17,931 bases of DNA from DASWIG01 sp965371445 (GCA_965371445.1 CBDUYN010000203.1:1-17931); one strand, 5' to 3'; counted from the stretch's first letter, positions 1-7,591 are shown. Notes: generated by a model from the sequence alone, not told the origin. Program-made: numbers and translations.

Positions 1-2
1 CG

Positions 3-275
3 ATGGCGGCCAGGAGACTACCGATGAAGAAGATCCGAGAGACCCTGAGACTGCTATGGGCGAAGGACCTTGGAGCCCGCCCGACGGCCCGCGTGTGCGG
101 GACGTCGCACAGCACCGTGCTGGAGTACGAACGCCGAGCGACGGACGCTGGTCTCAGCTGGGAGCAGGTGGAAGAGATGGACTCGGGGACGCTGGACCGC
201 CGGCTGTTCCCATGCAAGGCGACGGAGGCGCTGCGGCCTCTGCCGGACTGGGCCGAGATCCATGGCGAGCTCCTT
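3..275 (+). pseudogene. istA: IS21-family transposase IstA, N-terminal fragment
   Basis: About 91 residues read like the start of IS21-type IstA. A basic leader with MKKIRETLRL is followed by a helix-turn-helix around residues 7-45 (RPTARVCGTSHSTVLEYERRA). The stretch DSGTLDRRLFP then leads into LPDWAEIHGELL, which in IstA precedes the rest of a roughly 350-500 aa DDE transposase. Similarity stops at about residue 91, where the frame runs into the element's own terminal repeats. The DDE catalytic core and the partner ATPase gene istB are missing. The ATG at 3 fits the usual IstA start; an ATG at 24 is an alternative. In the intact family IstA cuts and joins DNA with IstB as regulator; this remnant cannot be active. 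The family call rests on remembered motif order, not on a database search. Confidence 0.82.
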
Positions 276-289
276 TTGGGAGTCAGGGT

Positions 290-340
290 GACTTCCACCT
301 GTCGTTCGTCGACTTCCACCTGTCGGACTTCCACCTGTCG
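290..340. repeat. Three direct 15-bp repeats, probable IS21-type element end
   Basis: The 15-mer GACTTCCACCTGTCG occurs three times, at 290-304, 311-325 and 326-340. The first two copies are separated by 6 bp and the last two abut. IS21-family elements carry multiple direct repeats at their ends as transposase-binding sites and end in 5'-TG...CA-3'. Here CA falls at 343-344 just past the last repeat. The array directly follows the truncated istA, so the simplest reading is an internal deletion joining the left part of the element to its right end. The other end and any target duplication lie outside the window. Confidence 0.7.
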
Positions 341-463
341 TGCAAATAACTTACAAGGCGCACGGCCCCCCCTAGGACAATGCGCACGGCCACCACTAGC
401 CCATGTTTAACAAACCCCCGTGTAAGTCCTTGAAAACACTGGTCCAATTTTTTGAATTTGTCA
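341..463. other. Intergenic junction between two IS remnants
   Basis: No gene is visible. The stretch is more AT-rich than the rest of the window and includes a run of six T at 449-454. The 10-mer GCGCACGGCC occurs twice with a 24-bp period (358-367 and 382-391). The part next to 464 would be the 3' untranslated end and terminal inverted repeat of the IS4/IS1634-type element, but its partner end is absent, so the inverted repeat cannot be defined. Confidence 0.4.
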
Positions 464-727
464 CTACACGACGTCTGGCTCCTTCGTTGGCGGGATGGGT
501 GGGTCCAGCTCGGTGATGCCCAGGGCCCTGAGAATCGGCGCACAGCGAACCGAGCCGCGGGTCACCGAACGCTTGGTCTCCCCGTTGCCGAGGTCCAGGT
601 CGACCACCCGGATGGTGCGCAGAGCCTGAAGGGCCTCGGGTGGGGAGAGGTCCAGCCCTGCGGCCTTAAGCTTGCGCTCGAGGGCTCTCTGCACGAGGAA
701 GGCGAGCGCCGCGACGAAGACGTGTGT
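464..727 (-). pseudogene. IS4/IS1634-type transposase, C-terminal fragment
   Basis: The last 86 codons before the stop at 464-466 read HVFVAALAFLVQRALERK, then a leucine-rich helix, then TIRVVDLDLGNGETKRSVTRGS and a short tail. This is the familiar C-terminal signature of IS4/IS1634-family transposases: the helix after the catalytic Glu, followed by the KRSVTRGS-type segment. The catalytic DDE residues lie upstream in the family and are absent. Upstream of about 727 the open frame continues for another 440 bases, but the translation there is proline- and serine-rich, does not resemble a transposase, and is antisense to other remnants. The fragment was therefore cut at about 725-735. It has no start codon or RBS of its own and is not expected to be functional. 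Confidence 0.78.
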
Positions 728-802
728 TGCGTTGCATGCCCAATGGCAGGGTAGGGGGCAGCCGGTTGCAGGGAGGGTGGCAGTGGGCAGTGCCTCGAGG
801 CA

Positions 803-843
803 GATAAGGCGAAGCCCATAGCTTTCATCCTTGACCAAAATAG
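803..843. repeat. Dispersed repeat A (first copy)
   Basis: This 41-bp stretch (CAGATAAGGCGAAGCCCATA followed by a GCTTTCA..CTTGACCAAA block) recurs at 1145-1184 with a few substitutions and one indel. Both copies are preceded by GTGCCTCGAGG. In the second copy an extra 14 bp turns that lead-in into an inverted repeat. The two copies are direct repeats bracketing a 300-bp interval that contains the deleted copy of the companion gene. This suggests the ends of a small element or of a local duplication. Confidence 0.55.
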
Positions 844-849
844 TGTCAG

Positions 850-1106
850 CTTTGGCCGCGTGACCTGCTACCGGGAGAGGGCCGAACCGCGGTCGGCCAG
901 CAGGCTGGCCCGTTCGGCTCTGCTGCTGGGTCTCGGTGCTGCTCGCCTTCGACCCGCAACGGTATGACCGGCTCCTGGCGGTCGGCCACCGCGCCGGGCT
1001 TTGGGGCCAGCCGTGATGGATCGATCCTCGAACTGGCGGTCGGCGAACCGGGCCATGCACTCCAAACGAGCTTCGCTCTGTCGTCCCCGAGCTGTGGTCC
1101 GTAGCC
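850..1106 (+). pseudogene. Internally deleted copy of the transposase companion gene
   Basis: The sequence aligns with 1666-2069 downstream, sharing CTTTGGCCGCGTGACCTGCT at the start, GGCTGGCCCGTTCGGCTCTG in the middle and CGCTCTGTCGTCCCCGAGC near the end. The copy lacks the equivalent of 1761-1888. The deletion is exactly 128 bp, with the 5-mer GGTCT flanking both edges in the longer copy (1756-1760 and 1884-1888) and once at the junction here (929-933). The pattern is typical of slippage between short direct repeats. A stop codon (TGA at 1015-1017) and further indels show it is dead. The scattered substitutions mean the two copies are not a very recent duplication. Confidence 0.72.
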
Positions 1107-1115
1107 GTGTAGGAT

Positions 1116-1184
1116 GGCGGTGCCTCGAGGGACGAGGCACTGCCAGATAAGGCGAAGCCCACAGCCTTCACACTTGACCAAATA
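1116..1184. repeat. Inverted repeat plus dispersed repeat A (second copy)
   Basis: GTGCCTCG at 1120-1127 pairs with CGAGGCAC at 1133-1140 across a 5-nt loop. With a G-T pair the stem extends to 12 bp (1116-1127 with 1133-1144). It is followed at once by the second copy of repeat A (1145-1184). The first copy of repeat A at 803 has lost the right arm of this hairpin. The combination resembles the end of a small non-autonomous element, but no matching terminal inverted repeat was found. Confidence 0.5.
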
Positions 1185-1247
1185 GCTGTGGGCTCCTGAC
1201 GAATCCTCGGGGCTCGCCTTGTCGGCGGTGCTCCGAGGGCTTCCCCA

Positions 1248-2099
1248 GTGTCAGTGTCTCACAGATCGACCTCGGAATGCGAGCAAAGTGGTCTCGCCAG
1301 CCTCGCCAGGGCGTTTGTGTGTGCGGAGTACGTGGAGGAGGAAGGCCGACGCCGCCCCATAGGCGTGAAGGAGTGCCCGGTCGGGGAGGGATGCCAGATC
1401 GGGCCGCATAGCACTCGGGAGCGTAAGACAGGTCCGGACTTCGGTTTACGGATCTTCAAGTGCTCTGTCCACGACCGGTACTTCACGGTCTACCCACCAG
1501 GGTACGTGCCCTACGCGCGTCAGCGGATCGCGCCGGTGACCGAAGGCGGGGCCGCAATCGTGCCGGTGAACGAAGATGAGTCTGGCATCAGGAGCGATGC
1601 GGAGCTGAAGCAGCTGTGGCGGGGGTGTCTTCCAGGAGGCGGCCCTGGATGCCGCGCAGGGCCATCTTTGGCCGCGTGACCTGCTGCCGGGAGAGGGCAC
1701 TGGACCGCTGTACGCCACCCAGCAGCGGCGGCTGGCCCGTTCGGCTCTGCTGCTGGGTCTGAAGGGTCCAGCTCGGATCGGGGAAGAGATAGGAGAGCTT
1801 CTCGACCTGAGTGGGCTCGAGCATCGGCAGGCCCGCGAGCAGTATCGACAGGCCTCGGGTCCGCAGGGCCGAGGCAAGGCCGTGGTCTCGGTGCTGCTCG
1901 CCTTGGACGCGCAACGGCATGACCGGCTCTTGGCGGTCGGTCACCGGGCCGGCCTCTGGGGTTGGCCCTGGTGGATCGATCCCCGAACAGGCCGCCGTCG
2001 AGGGGTATATCCGGGCCGTGCACCTCCAATGAGTTTCGCTCTGTCGTCCCCGAGCCGGGGTCCGTAACCTCTGTGGGGTCGGGCCGCAGAGGCCGGTAG
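1248..2099 (+). pseudogene. Transposase companion protein, frameshifted (ERKTGPxF...YPPGYVPYxR type)
   Basis: Frame 1 (from a weak GTG at 1248) contains a Cys-containing segment (CPVGEGCQIG), then RERKTGPDFGLRIFKCSVH and YFTVYPPGYVPYARQRIAPV. The latter two resemble hypothetical proteins I recall next to HTH-DDE transposases in environmental bacteria; I know no function. At about 1626 one extra base breaks the frame. Reading on in the next frame gives a continuous helical region (FQEAALDAAQGHLWPRDLLP ... LARSALLLGL ... KAVVSVLLALDAQRHDRLLA) ending around GLWGWPWWIDP. A second shift near 1980-2030 would lead to NEFRSVVPEPGSVTSVGSG and a TAG at 2097-2099, overlapping the RBS of the transposase gene. 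That overlap suggests an original two-gene operon. The deleted copy at 850-1106 keeps the same conserved blocks. Role in transposition is inferred from position only. Confidence 0.6.
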
Positions 2100-2108
2100 G
2101 AGGCCGAT

Positions 2109-2630
2109 ATGAGCCGAGAATCGCTCCGAATTTCGCCCACAGCCCTCTTCCGCTACCAGTGGATCGCGGAGATCGAAACCCGTGTGCTTGCTGGTGAAGG
2201 TCTCGATCAGGCGATTGCCGCCGTGCGCCAGCATCCCCGCCTGGACGAGCAGAGACAGGCGCGACTTCCGTCGGTCCGCACCCTCTACCGCTGGGTCGCC
2301 AAGTACCGCCAGGCGGGCTTGGCGGGGCTCGAGCCTCAGCAACGCCCCCGCACCATCACCTCCCAGGTTCTGAGTCCGGAGCTGCTGCGTTTTCTCCGGG
2401 AGAGCAAAGAGGAGGACGAGAAGCTCTCGGGTCCTGAGCTGATCGAGCTCGCCCGGCTTGAGGGCATCCTCGGGGCCCAAGAGCCTGTCTGCCGCGCCAC
2501 TGTGTGGCGGGCTTGCCGCCGGATGGGGCTACCCATGCGTCGCATCCACACCCTCGAGACGGCCGACACCCGCCGCTTCGCCTACCCCCACCGCATGATG
2601 ATGGTCCTCGCCGACGGCAAGCATTTCCGC
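2109..2630 (+). pseudogene. HTH/DDE transposase, 3'-truncated
   Basis: The ATG at 2109 has AGGAGG at 2098-2103, 5 nt upstream. The first ~174 residues read as a DNA-binding transposase N-terminus. They comprise an opening with FRYQWIAEIETRVLAGEGL, a helix-turn-helix with RTLYRWVAKYRQAGLAGLEP around residues 58-77, a second winged-helix-like part (CRATVWRACRRMGLPMRRIH) around 128-147, and the start of a DDE core (RRFAYPHRMMMVLADGKHFR). The Asp in ADGKHF is the likely first catalytic residue. The second Asp and the Glu are missing because the sequence switches at about 2631 to the reverse complement of a nitroreductase gene. The frame stays open to 3143 by chance, giving a 344-codon chimera. 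Overall it looks like an integrase-core transposase (Mu/IS481-like), but I cannot name the IS family. Confidence 0.72.
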
Positions 2631-3056
2631 CTCGGCCTGGAGCATCATGTTCTGCGCCGCGCACCAGGCCGCGCCCAGGTTGTGTCCCTGGCGTCCGATA
2701 TGCGGGTCGCGCTGGACCAGGCACACCACGACGACGGGCGCCGCGCCGAGGGTCTTGCCGAAGTCCTCGGCCTTCTCCCGCCAGAGCTCGTCGTGCCCGA
2801 TGAGCGCCTGCTCGTACATAAAACGGATGTATTTGAGGATGGTGTGGTCCCGCTCGACGATTTCAGCGGCCTGATCGCGCTCGTCACCGCGCAAGGCGAT
2901 GAACTTCCAGCCCTGGGGGTCATAGACGGAGAGCGGAGCCCAGATGGCCGCCTCCAGGATACGCCTCAGGGCATCGTCCGCGACCGGCGCTCCGGGATCG
3001 AATCGCCGCACCACCCGACGGCGTTTGATGATCGTCAGCATTTCCGATGGTTGCAT
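2631..3056 (-). pseudogene. Nitroreductase-family FMN oxidoreductase, C-terminus lost
   Basis: From the ATG at 3054-3056, with GGAGGT about 7 nt upstream, roughly 141 residues follow the nitroreductase pattern. RRRVVRRFDP near the N-terminus is the FMN-phosphate-binding arginine region. It is followed by AAIWAPLSVYDPQGWKFIAL, the usual AP...QPW-like loop, then PVVVVCLV, and then GHNLGAAWCAAQNMMLQAEA, the helix that packs at the dimer interface. Family members run to about 180-220 aa and end with a GLG-containing segment that completes the flavin site. Here the match stops at about 2631, where the transposase remnant abuts, so about 50 residues are missing. The open frame runs on into antisense transposase sequence to 2529. 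An in-frame ATG at 3107 gives 17 extra residues but lacks the RBS. Intact relatives reduce nitroaromatics, quinones or flavins with NAD(P)H. Confidence 0.72.
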
Positions 3057-3127
3057 GGCAGCACCTCCGGTTCCATCATCCGACCTCCGGGGCTCCGAAG
3101 GGACCACCCGAAGAGGCGAAAGCCAAG

Positions 3128-3143
3128 CTACCCTCTCGGGTAG
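3128..3143. promoter_or_regulatory. Inverted repeat CTACCC-N4-GGGTAG upstream of the nitroreductase
   Basis: CTACCC (3128-3133) and GGGTAG (3138-3143) flank TCTC, about 72 bp upstream of the nitroreductase ATG and between that gene and the nuclease terminator. It could be an operator or a small hairpin. The same half-sites occur in the opposite arrangement (GGGTAG-A-CTACCC) upstream of the large ATPase at 9785-9797. Confidence 0.3.
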
Positions 3144-3150
3144 AGCGACA

Positions 3151-3180
3151 GCGAAGAAAACGGCCGGACGTGCCGGCCGC
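3151..3180 (-). terminator. Rho-independent terminator of the nuclease gene
   Basis: CGGCCGG (3161-3167) pairs with CCGGCCG (3173-3179) around a 5-nt loop. Read on the minus strand the stem is followed by TTTTCTTCG (3160-3152). It lies 32 bp beyond the nuclease stop codon and before the nitroreductase start, so it should separate the two minus-strand genes. Confidence 0.7.
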
Positions 3181-3211
3181 TGTCTTCCTTACTACCGTTC
3201 AGGACGTTGGA

Positions 3212-6200
3212 TCACGGATTCACCAGGTCGACCCAGTCCTCCATGGCGCTGATGCTACAGCCGAACATGACATGACCCTGGCCGAGACCGAGGGCCTGGA
3301 TGATCTGCTCGCAGGAGCAGCCCGCCGTGTCGTCAAGGGTGAAGTCGAGGCCGGGTCCACCTCCGGGCGGCAAAGAGGTGTCGAAGATGCCGTCGTCGTC
3401 GACCAATGCGAAGTGATTCATTTCGAGGCGCACCGTCGGCACGGTCTCGGGGATCCCAGTTCCGAAGCAGACGTCCTGGTCGTCGGGAATGCCGTCGCCA
3501 TCTTCGTCTTTCATGACGTAGAGGACGAGACCGTCGTGGTCCGACGAGCGCAGGGGCTTGTTCGCCCCGGTTTCGTCGTCGATCAGCACCACCGCAGCGT
3601 CGGCGTTGCCGCGACCGAACTCGGTCCCGCGGACGAAATCGTCCAGACCCTGCGACGTCAGAGCATGATCGAGCGTCTGGGCGCTGCCGCGGAAGACGAA
3701 CGAGTAGCGATCCTCAGGCGGCAGGCTCAGGACCTGGTCGGTGAGGTCGGGCTCGACCAGATCGGCACCCGAGATGAGGTTCTCGGCCGGGTCGAAGTCG
3801 CCTTTGATCTCGCCCACGACGTCGACGAAGCCATCGGTGAGCTCAAAAGCGTTGAAGTCGCCGATCACCACCAGGCGGACGTCCGGATCGGCGGTCTGCA
3901 GGTCCTGAACCTTCTGGGCGACCGACTCTGCCTGCTCGAAGCGCTTCTGGCGTACCCGCGGTCCATCGGCCGGATCGTCGATGTTGTTGAGCGAGCGGTT
4001 GTGGATCGCCATCACCTTGATTGGGAACGGCTCGCCGTTTCCGGTGCAGCTTCCCTCGAGCAACAGCGGCGGCCGGTCGTGGAGCAGCGAGTCGTCGCGG
4101 CCCGGGAAGCTGAAGATCTCAGCCGCCCCGAGCTGGGTGACGGCGACGACCTGGATGTTGGCGCGGGTCAGGAAACCGACGTCGATGCCGCCGATGTCGT
4201 TGCCCTCGATCAGGTGGGCGGTATAGACGACGGTGGGATCGTCGAGCTCGATCTTCTCGGCCAGGTTCTCGAGCACCGAGAGGCTCTCGACCTCCTGCAC
4301 CGCCAGGATGTCCGGCGAGCGCAGGACGTCGCGGATGTGAGCGGAGAGCTTGTTCAGGCGCCGGGCTTTGGCCGAGCCTTCGAAGAGGCGGAAGAGGTTG
4401 AGCGACCCGACGGTGAGCTCTCCCGGCTCGCGCGGCCGCACCGCACGCGGCAGCGACACGGGGTCGATGGTCAGCTCGTTGGGCCAGAGCTCGTAGCCGC
4501 CGAACTCGAAGGCCAGAGCGCCGGTGGCGGAAAACGACGAGCCCGCCGGGATGATCGGGTTCGCCAGGCCGAGCTTGTCGGCGTCGAGCTCGAAGACTTC
4601 GGGGTTGCCGTCCCATTCCGGCAGACCCAGGAAGGCACTGGGAAACTCGATCCCCTTCTCGCGGAACGCCCGGTCGGGACCGGCGACGATGTGGACCTCG
4701 GCGATCGGATCGCTTCCGAAGCGCTGGTTCGGTCCGGAGACCGCGCCGCCGGTGATCTCGACCAGCATTCCCTCGTAACACTCGTACTCGATGGCGCAAG
4801 ACGGAGCCGTGGGATCAGGCGACGGCGTCGTGGCGTCGAAGGTGACCGGCGCCGGCACGGCGCCCGTGCCCACCACCGTCACCGTGGGGCTCGCGAGCTC
4901 GGTGAAGTCGAAAAACTCGACGACCTGGGCGGAAACGTCGACGAGGTCGCCCACCGCGACGCCCGGCGCGCCGCCGGTGAAGACGAAGATGCCGTCGGAG
5001 GTGTCGACATCGCCGTCGCTACGGTTGGCCGGGGTCTGCAGGAAGAACCCGTTGGTCCCGAGGCAGGTGACGACGTTGCCCTCGGTCTTGGCGAGCCGAC
5101 CGTTGAAGGGACTGGCCAGGCCGTTGCCCTGAATCTCGAAGATCTCCAGGGCAATCGGGCAGCCGTCGAGCTGGGAGCCGTCGATCTTGGTGCCGGGCGA
5201 GAACCGCGCGCCGCCGGAGCCGGTGGCCACCGTGTGCTTGACGTAGGGCGGCGTGCCGGTGACGTCCGGGTCGAGGGTGAGCGACTGGTTGTCGCCCCCC
5301 GCCGAGCCGTAGGTGGCCAGAGCGACGTCGGCCCCGCCGTCGTTGAGCGTCACGCTGTCGCCGCTGTTGTTGAGCCCGAGCGACCCGGTCGACGCCGTCT
5401 GCACCGAAGTATTGCCGAAGGCCCCGGTCGGGGTGCCCCCGCCGAAGACCACGACGGCACATTGATCGGGCACCACCGTGCCGGCCGGAAAGGTGTGGCG
5501 CACGCTGAAACCGTCGGCGAGCGTCCAGCCCGAGATGTCGAAGGCGCCGCCGGTGTTGTTGACGATCTCGACGAACTCGTCGTCCGAGAAGCTCCGCACC
5601 CCGTCGCCGTTGGCGTCGCCGGCGAGACCCGATGCCGGGTCGGCGTGAATCTCGTTGATCGCCCACAGAACCGGGAGCGTGCAGCCCGCGAACTTGGTGC
5701 CGTCGATCCTGGTTCCGGGAGAGAACAGCGCCCCGCCGGCGCCGGTGGCGCCGGTGTGCTTGACGAAAGGCGGCGTCCCGGTGACGTCGGGATCGAGGGT
5801 GAGCGACTGGTTGTCGCCTCCCTCGGAGCCGTAGGTGGCCGTCGTGACGTCGGCCGCACCGTCGTTGAGCGTCACGTCGTCGCCGCTGTTGTTGAGCCCC
5901 AGCGCACCCGTGCTCGCGGTCTGCACCACCGCACCGCCGAAGACGCCGCTCGGGCTTCCGGCGCCGAAGACCACGATCGAGCACTGATCGGGAACCACGG
6001 TGCCGGCCGGGAAGGTGTGGCGCACGCCGAAGCCGTCCGCCAGAGTCCAGCCCGAGATGTCGGCGTCGGCGCCGGTGTTGTTGACGATCTCGACGAACTC
6101 GTCCTGGCTGAAGCTCGCCGTCCCGTCGCCGTTGGCGTCGCCGTTGGTCGAATCCGGGTCGGCGTGGACCTCGTTGATCACCCAGGGAGCGGGTGGGGGC

Positions 6201-7591
6201 GGAGGGGCCGGGCAGCCGGCGAATTGGGTGCCGTCGACCCGGGTGCCGGGCGAGAACCGCGCTCCGCCGGAGCCGGGGGCGAGGGTGTGCTTGACGTAGG
6301 GCGGGGTACCCGTTACGTCGGGAACCAGCGTCAGCGACTGGTTGTCGCCCCCCTCGGAGCCGTAGCTCGCCGTCGCCACGTCGTTCGTGCCGTCGTTGAG
6401 CGTCACGCTGTCGCCGCTGTTGTTGAGCCCCAGGCTGCCGGACGACGCGGTCTGCACCACGGTGTTGCCGAAAGCTCCGGTCGGTGTGCCGCCGGCGAAC
6501 ACGGTCACGCCACACTGGTCGGGAGCCACGGTACCGGCCGGGAAGGTGTGGCGCACGCCGAAGCCGTCGGAGAGCGTCCACCCGGAGAGGTTGACGTCAA
6601 CGCCGGTGAGGTTGACGATCTCGACGAACTCGTCCTGGCTCGTCGACACCGTGCCGTCGCCGTTGGCGTCGCCGTTCGTGGCATCGGGATCGGCGTGGAT
6701 CTCGTTGATCACGAACAGGGGCACGAGCGGCACCGCGTCGCAGATCCCGGGATCCGGCGCGCTGAAGGGGGGAGTGTCCCAGGTGGTCGTGATGTTTTCC
6801 GTGGTCTCGTCGTCGCCGGTGATGCCGTTGCCGCCGCCGGCGGTCTCGCTGCCGGCCTCCAGCAGGACGCGCTTGGTGGAGAAGCCGCTTCCCGGATCGC
6901 CGGCCTGCTGTGGCATCGAGAAGGCGTCGACCAGGTACGTCGACGCGGTGGTGTCGGCGTCCGGGCCGTCGACCGAGACGCCGGTCTTGGCGGCGACGTC
7001 GTTGGCCGACGAGGGGGTGCCGATGTTGACCATGTCGACGTCGCTCACCAGATCGCTCGCGCCGTCCCAGAAAAACAGCACCGCGTTCTCGCCGCTGTTG
7101 GTCAGTCCGGCGCTGCTCCCCACGGCGGTGGCGATCATATCGGGAGTGCCGGCGTCGGTGCCGTGGATCTCGAAGTCGGCGGTGGCGCCGAAGGTGGCCA
7201 GGAAGCCGGCACCGTCAAAAGCGACGACGAGGACGCCGCCCGGCGCAAGGCTCGAGCCCGGCGGGAACTGGACGATGAAGTCCGAGCTGCCGATCGACGG
7301 CGCCGGTCCGGTTCCGGAGGCGCCGGGCAACAGCGCATAGTCCTCGTCGTCGGAGAGATAATAGTCGTCGAGGCTGACCGTCGTCCCGGTGGGATTGACG
7401 ATCTCGATGAACTCGTCCGCCGTCAGGGTGACGACCGCCTCGCAGAGCAGCAGGTGGTCGTCAGTGGCCAAGGCCGGACCGGCAGCCAGCAAGGTCAGGG
7501 CCACGAGGAGCCAAGACGTCAACGTGGCGGTGTGCCGCGGTAGCCAAGATGAAAGGTCAACACTCAGGTCGATAGCGCGGTGTCGGTACAT
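3212..7591 (-). CDS. Secreted ExeM/NucH-type nuclease with four lamin-tail domains
   Basis: The 1459-aa product is probably exported. A hydrophobic segment at residues 25-42 (SWLLVALTLLAAGPALA) follows a long 22-residue N-region. Lamin-tail domains start near residues 49, 293, 470 and 643. The last three each open with INE(I/V)HADPD or a close variant and contain a DANGDG loop that could bind calcium. Residues about 812-1040 form the OB-like segment typical of ExeM proteins. An exonuclease-endonuclease-phosphatase domain spans 1058-1358, with N1065, E1100, D1172-R1173, H1197, GDFN (D1245, N1247), LDH (D1308, H1309) and SDHD (D1351, H1352) as the expected metal and catalytic residues. A DEDGDGIPDDQD calcium-type motif (1362-1373) and a C-terminal segment with CSCEQII and FGCSISAMEDW end the protein. 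Likely role: extracellular DNA/RNA degradation. AAAGGGG lies about 5 nt before the ATG. The gene is monocistronic, with a terminator at 3151-3180. Confidence 0.9.
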   Translation of the reverse strand: MYRHRAIDLSVDLSSWLPRHTATLTSWLLVALTLLAAGPALATDDHLLLCEAVVTLTADEFIEIVNPTGTTVSLDDYYLSDDEDYALLPGASGTGPAPSIGSSDFIVQFPPGSSLAPGGVLVVAFDGAGFLATFGATADFEIHGTDAGTPDMIATAVGSSAGLTNSGENAVLFFWDGASDLVSDVDMVNIGTPSSANDVAAKTGVSVDGPDADTTASTYLVDAFSMPQQAGDPGSGFSTKRVLLEAGSETAGGGNGITGDDETTENITTTWDTPPFSAPDPGICDAVPLVPLFVINEIHADPDATNGDANGDGTVSTSQDEFVEIVNLTGVDVNLSGWTLSDGFGVRHTFPAGTVAPDQCGVTVFAGGTPTGAFGNTVVQTASSGSLGLNNSGDSVTLNDGTNDVATASYGSEGGDNQSLTLVPDVTGTPPYVKHTLAPGSGGARFSPGTRVDGTQFAGCPAPPPPPAPWVINEVHADPDSTNGDANGDGTASFSQDEFVEIVNNTGADADISGWTLADGFGVRHTFPAGTVVPDQCSIVVFGAGSPSGVFGGAVVQTASTGALGLNNSGDDVTLNDGAADVTTATYGSEGGDNQSLTLDPDVTGTPPFVKHTGATGAGGALFSPGTRIDGTKFAGCTLPVLWAINEIHADPASGLAGDANGDGVRSFSDDEFVEIVNNTGGAFDISGWTLADGFSVRHTFPAGTVVPDQCAVVVFGGGTPTGAFGNTSVQTASTGSLGLNNSGDSVTLNDGGADVALATYGSAGGDNQSLTLDPDVTGTPPYVKHTVATGSGGARFSPGTKIDGSQLDGCPIALEIFEIQGNGLASPFNGRLAKTEGNVVTCLGTNGFFLQTPANRSDGDVDTSDGIFVFTGGAPGVAVGDLVDVSAQVVEFFDFTELASPTVTVVGTGAVPAPVTFDATTPSPDPTAPSCAIEYECYEGMLVEITGGAVSGPNQRFGSDPIAEVHIVAGPDRAFREKGIEFPSAFLGLPEWDGNPEVFELDADKLGLANPIIPAGSSFSATGALAFEFGGYELWPNELTIDPVSLPRAVRPREPGELTVGSLNLFRLFEGSAKARRLNKLSAHIRDVLRSPDILAVQEVESLSVLENLAEKIELDDPTVVYTAHLIEGNDIGGIDVGFLTRANIQVVAVTQLGAAEIFSFPGRDDSLLHDRPPLLLEGSCTGNGEPFPIKVMAIHNRSLNNIDDPADGPRVRQKRFEQAESVAQKVQDLQTADPDVRLVVIGDFNAFELTDGFVDVVGEIKGDFDPAENLISGADLVEPDLTDQVLSLPPEDRYSFVFRGSAQTLDHALTSQGLDDFVRGTEFGRGNADAAVVLIDDETGANKPLRSSDHDGLVLYVMKDEDGDGIPDDQDVCFGTGIPETVPTVRLEMNHFALVDDDGIFDTSLPPGGGPGLDFTLDDTAGCSCEQIIQALGLGQGHVMFGCSISAMEDWVDLVNP
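5156..6721 (-). repeat. Three tandem ~520-bp repeats encoding lamin-tail domains 2-4
   Basis: Three consecutive units (about 6721-6191, 6190-5672 and 5671-5156) encode residues 291-812 of the nuclease, with periods of 177 and 173 codons. They share long near-identical segments such as SGWTLADGFGVRHTFPAGTV, LGLNNSGD, GGDNQSLTL and TGTPP(Y/F)VKHT, each ending in FSPGT(R/K)(V/I)DG..(F/L).GC. Similarity is visible at both protein and DNA level, as expected from internal duplication with partial homogenisation. The first lamin-tail domain (residues about 49-165) is divergent and not part of the repeat. Confidence 0.88.

Noticed and set aside
290..340. Short CRISPR array
   Set aside because: Only three 15-bp units with 6-bp and 0-bp spacing; no spacers, and the context is an IS end.
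728..1171. Minus-strand extension of the IS4/IS1634 fragment to a 235-codon protein
   Set aside because: The extra part is antisense to the companion-gene remnant and the repeats, with no transposase-like residues; the frame is open by chance.
2631..3143. C-terminal half of the 344-codon transposase frame
   Set aside because: It is the reverse complement of nitroreductase coding sequence, not a DDE domain.
3047..7543. 1498-codon open frame on the plus strand
   Set aside because: It is the antisense shadow of the nuclease gene. The minus strand has a signal peptide, recognisable domains and catalytic motifs; the plus translation is low-complexity Val/Asp/Arg/Gly with no motif.
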